Shown here: positions 32,130 through 33,454 of the stretch, piece by piece
Layout: each line of letters opens with the position of its first letter
Position numbering within the stretch: position 1 is the first letter of the stretch
Assembly (NCBI RefSeq): GCF_003026365.1
Contig: NZ_PYOM01000030.1
Coordinates: 1 to 33,454, forward strand
Length of the DNA: 33,454 bases
Source of the DNA: Photobacterium angustum
Lineage (GTDB): Bacteria; Pseudomonadota; Gammaproteobacteria; Enterobacterales; Vibrionaceae
Reading direction: 5' to 3'
The notes under the pieces: model-generated
The model's input: the letters and a program-made list of their open reading frames with translations, nothing else
Database searches by the model: none
Told to the model about the DNA's origin: nothing
Made by a program: the position numbers and the translations under genes

Positions 32130-33170
32130 TTAATAAAATACTCGCGGGTGAGCACCATCAATATAAATCACTTTTTTCACTGAATCAGCTTTTTCTTGAG
32201 CCTTTTTATTCGCTGAAATTAAAGCTTCTTTGTCTTTAGGAGGATGAGTAATACTTATTGTAAAATCATCACCATTAAAATACTTCGTAGCTTTAGCAGA
32301 AATATACTTCTGTGTGTCAGATAGCGAAGAACTTTTGTAGCTATATAGTTGATATCCTTTCCAAGCCGCATTTGAGCCAACCGTCATGCCTTGTTCTATC
32401 AACTGATTGAACAATTTACTATTAGTACGATCATATTTTCCCTCATAATCCATCAATGACTCAATAGCTGGCACAAAATTTTGGTATCGTGCATAGTTAA
32501 GAAGTTTTACAGCTATGTTTTCCATATCCTTGTCAGGATTTTTCTCATTAATAATTAGATTCGAATATTCAACAAGCGGATAATAATAATGATTTTTAGC
32601 TGCATTGATAATGGCATTAATATATTGCTCGTGGGTTAAATCTGGTTTTAATATCGTACTGTAATATACTGCTCGAACGTCACCTGTTTTTGCTTGTTCT
32701 GCAAACAAGTTTCTTGCTTTTTTCGTCCATTCTTTACTGCATTTACTGGGAAAATACATTTGACACTGCTCATCATTGCTAGACAGTGCCATTGCTGAAT
32801 AGGGATAACTTTCAGCCGAAACTCTTAATAGATCGTATGCTTTCGCTTTATCGTTAATCCCTGAACGATAAATTACTTTTGCCAGCCAAAACATAGCCTC
32901 TGGTTGTTTATTCTTCGCTAATGGTGTTAATTCTTTTTCTGCAATATCTAAGCGCTTTCGCTGTATACCTAAAACGGCCTTAAAAAGTGGATCACCAGGC
33001 CGGTAGATACTCGCAATATCAATAGAAGGGTTGATACTTGATATCGGGTTTTCTGATAAAAATTGTTCAAACACAGCAATATCGGCTTGTTGAGGTGTTG
33101 TTGCTTTTGAGCATCCATTTAAGACTAAAAAAGAGAAAACTAATAATAGGGTAGTAATATTTACTTTCAT
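32130..33170 (-). CDS. Sel1-like lipoprotein, array copy 4 (most divergent core)
   Basis: This 346-residue lipoprotein (VLNGC, Cys20) matches copies 1-3 in its first 57 residues and in RAVYYSTILKPDLTHEQYIN, but residues of about 62-165 are strongly divergent (KRLDIAEKELTPLAKNKQPE, YRSGINDKAKAYDLLRVSAE) and so is the 240-300 part (DYEGKYDRTNSKLFNQLIEQ). The C-terminus is AHPRVFY. It is the first gene of the array in transcription order, with the partial gene at the window edge upstream of it. Confidence 0.85.
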   Translation of the reverse strand: MKVNITTLLLVFSFLVLNGCSKATTPQQADIAVFEQFLSENPISSINPSIDIASIYRPGDPLFKAVLGIQRKRLDIAEKELTPLAKNKQPEAMFWLAKVIYRSGINDKAKAYDLLRVSAESYPYSAMALSSNDEQCQMYFPSKCSKEWTKKARNLFAEQAKTGDVRAVYYSTILKPDLTHEQYINAIINAAKNHYYYPLVEYSNLIINEKNPDKDMENIAVKLLNYARYQNFVPAIESLMDYEGKYDRTNSKLFNQLIEQGMTVGSNAAWKGYQLYSYKSSSLSDTQKYISAKATKYFNGDDFTISITHPPKDKEALISANKKAQEKADSVKKVIYIDGAHPRVFY

Positions 33171-33260
33171 GCATTTAAGGCCTTAACTTAGCGATATCTT
33201 TGAGTTTTTAAATAGGAAAAAGAATGGTACACCTAATTACTGTTGGGCAATAATTGGCCT
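33171..33260. repeat. Array spacer S4 (leader of gene 4)
   Basis: It starts with GCATTTAAGGCCTTAACTTA, includes the palindrome TTAAGGCCTTAA (33175-33186) and GGTACACCTAATTACTG, and is most like S0 at the other end of the array. The - strand promoter-like element is TTATTG-N18-TACCAT. Confidence 0.7.
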
Positions 33261-33331
33261 AAAATCTCAAATTTTCTGGATAAATCGTAGATACATATTC
33301 AAGTTACCGTTTACGTATATTGTTTTTACCG

Positions 33332-33362
33332 ATAAAAAACGCTCCCATTAGAGGGAGCGTTT
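33332..33362 (-). terminator. Terminator of the partial edge gene
   Basis: A 10-bp perfect stem (AAACGCTCCC 33337-33346, GGGAGCGTTT 33353-33362) with a 6-base loop and a T run on the - strand. It separates the edge gene from the lipoprotein array. Confidence 0.85.
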
Positions 33363-33391
33363 AAGGCAATGAATGTAAGGGCTATACAAGA

Positions 33392-33454
33392 TTAGCGAAG
33401 TACTCTCACCGTATGTTTACTTAAGAACTCTTTAGCAAAGTCGTTGACTTGTTT
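33392..33454 (-). CDS. C-terminal end of a gene cut by the window edge
   Basis: The last 20 codons plus stop of an open frame on the - strand, reading KQVNDFAKEFLSKHTVRVLR. It is supported as a true gene end by the strong terminator 30 bases downstream. The fragment is too short to identify. It is on the same strand as, and directly upstream of, the lipoprotein array, so it is the natural place for a partner gene such as an effector. Confidence 0.6.
   Translation of the reverse strand, partial: KQVNDFAKEFLSKHTVRVLR

Noticed and set aside
28377..33260. Lipoprotein spacers as attC-like recombination sites or CRISPR repeats
   Set aside because: The spacers carry leader, promoter-like and terminator parts of ordinary genes, lack attC core sites and are over 1 kb apart. 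Homologous recombination explains them better.

Overview
The window looks like chromosomal DNA of a marine gammaproteobacterium of the Vibrionaceae, most likely a Photobacterium or close Vibrio relative. The evidence is an AT-rich composition, a lateral-flagellum gene block in the order motY-lafK-fliEFGHIJ (known from Vibrio parahaemolyticus and relatives), and Vibrionaceae-like protein sequences. The genus is inferred, not proven. No rRNA, tRNA, CRISPR array or intact insertion sequence was seen.

Region 1 (192-8175) is one tightly packed operon on the + strand. It encodes the T-ring protein MotY, the sigma54-dependent regulator LafK with a degenerate receiver domain, and the MS-ring, switch and export-ATPase parts of the lateral flagellum (FliE, FliF, FliG, FliH, FliI, FliJ). 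Most genes overlap or nearly touch.

Region 2 (about 8.2-20.9 kb) is an accessory stretch of mostly single genes with their own ribosome binding sites: a TDT/TehA-type transporter, a GFA-family zinc protein, a DUF1801 protein, three GNAT acetyltransferases in the window as a whole (two here), two LysR regulators, a zinc-independent MDR reductase, a YdcZ (DUF606) membrane-protein pair, a Gfo/Idh/MocA oxidoreductase, a TauE/SafE permease without a normal start codon, a Dabb protein, a nucleotidyltransferase-fold protein, a small conserved protein and a lipoprotein made of two copies of one 56-residue module. It also holds a frameshifted remnant of a glycine-betaine-binding (OpuAC/ProX) protein and a 21-codon ORF that runs into a terminator.

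Region 3 (20996-27770) is a glycerol-3-phosphate / glycerophosphodiester uptake locus. A DeoR-family regulator and a cytoplasmic glycerophosphodiesterase lie divergent from ugpB-ugpA-ugpE-ugpC plus an overlapping HAD phosphatase. The shared intergenic region carries a good candidate Pho box placed 10 bp from a -10 element. A 10-bp perfect inverted repeat overlaps that -10 and may be the operator of the DeoR-type regulator. A strong hairpin separates ugpB from ugpA.

Region 4 (about 28.4-33.4 kb) is the most unusual part: four tandem, same-strand (-) paralogous Sel1-like lipoprotein genes of about 346 codons, each with its own leader and terminator and separated by repeated spacers. The four proteins are mosaics of one another, which points to gene conversion. 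A fifth spacer, with its promoter-like element, lies beyond the array and supplies the last codons of a neighbouring GNAT gene. Tandem Sel1-type lipoproteins of this kind recall the immunity proteins of type VI phospholipase effectors. The gene just upstream of the array is cut by the window edge, so this idea cannot be settled here.
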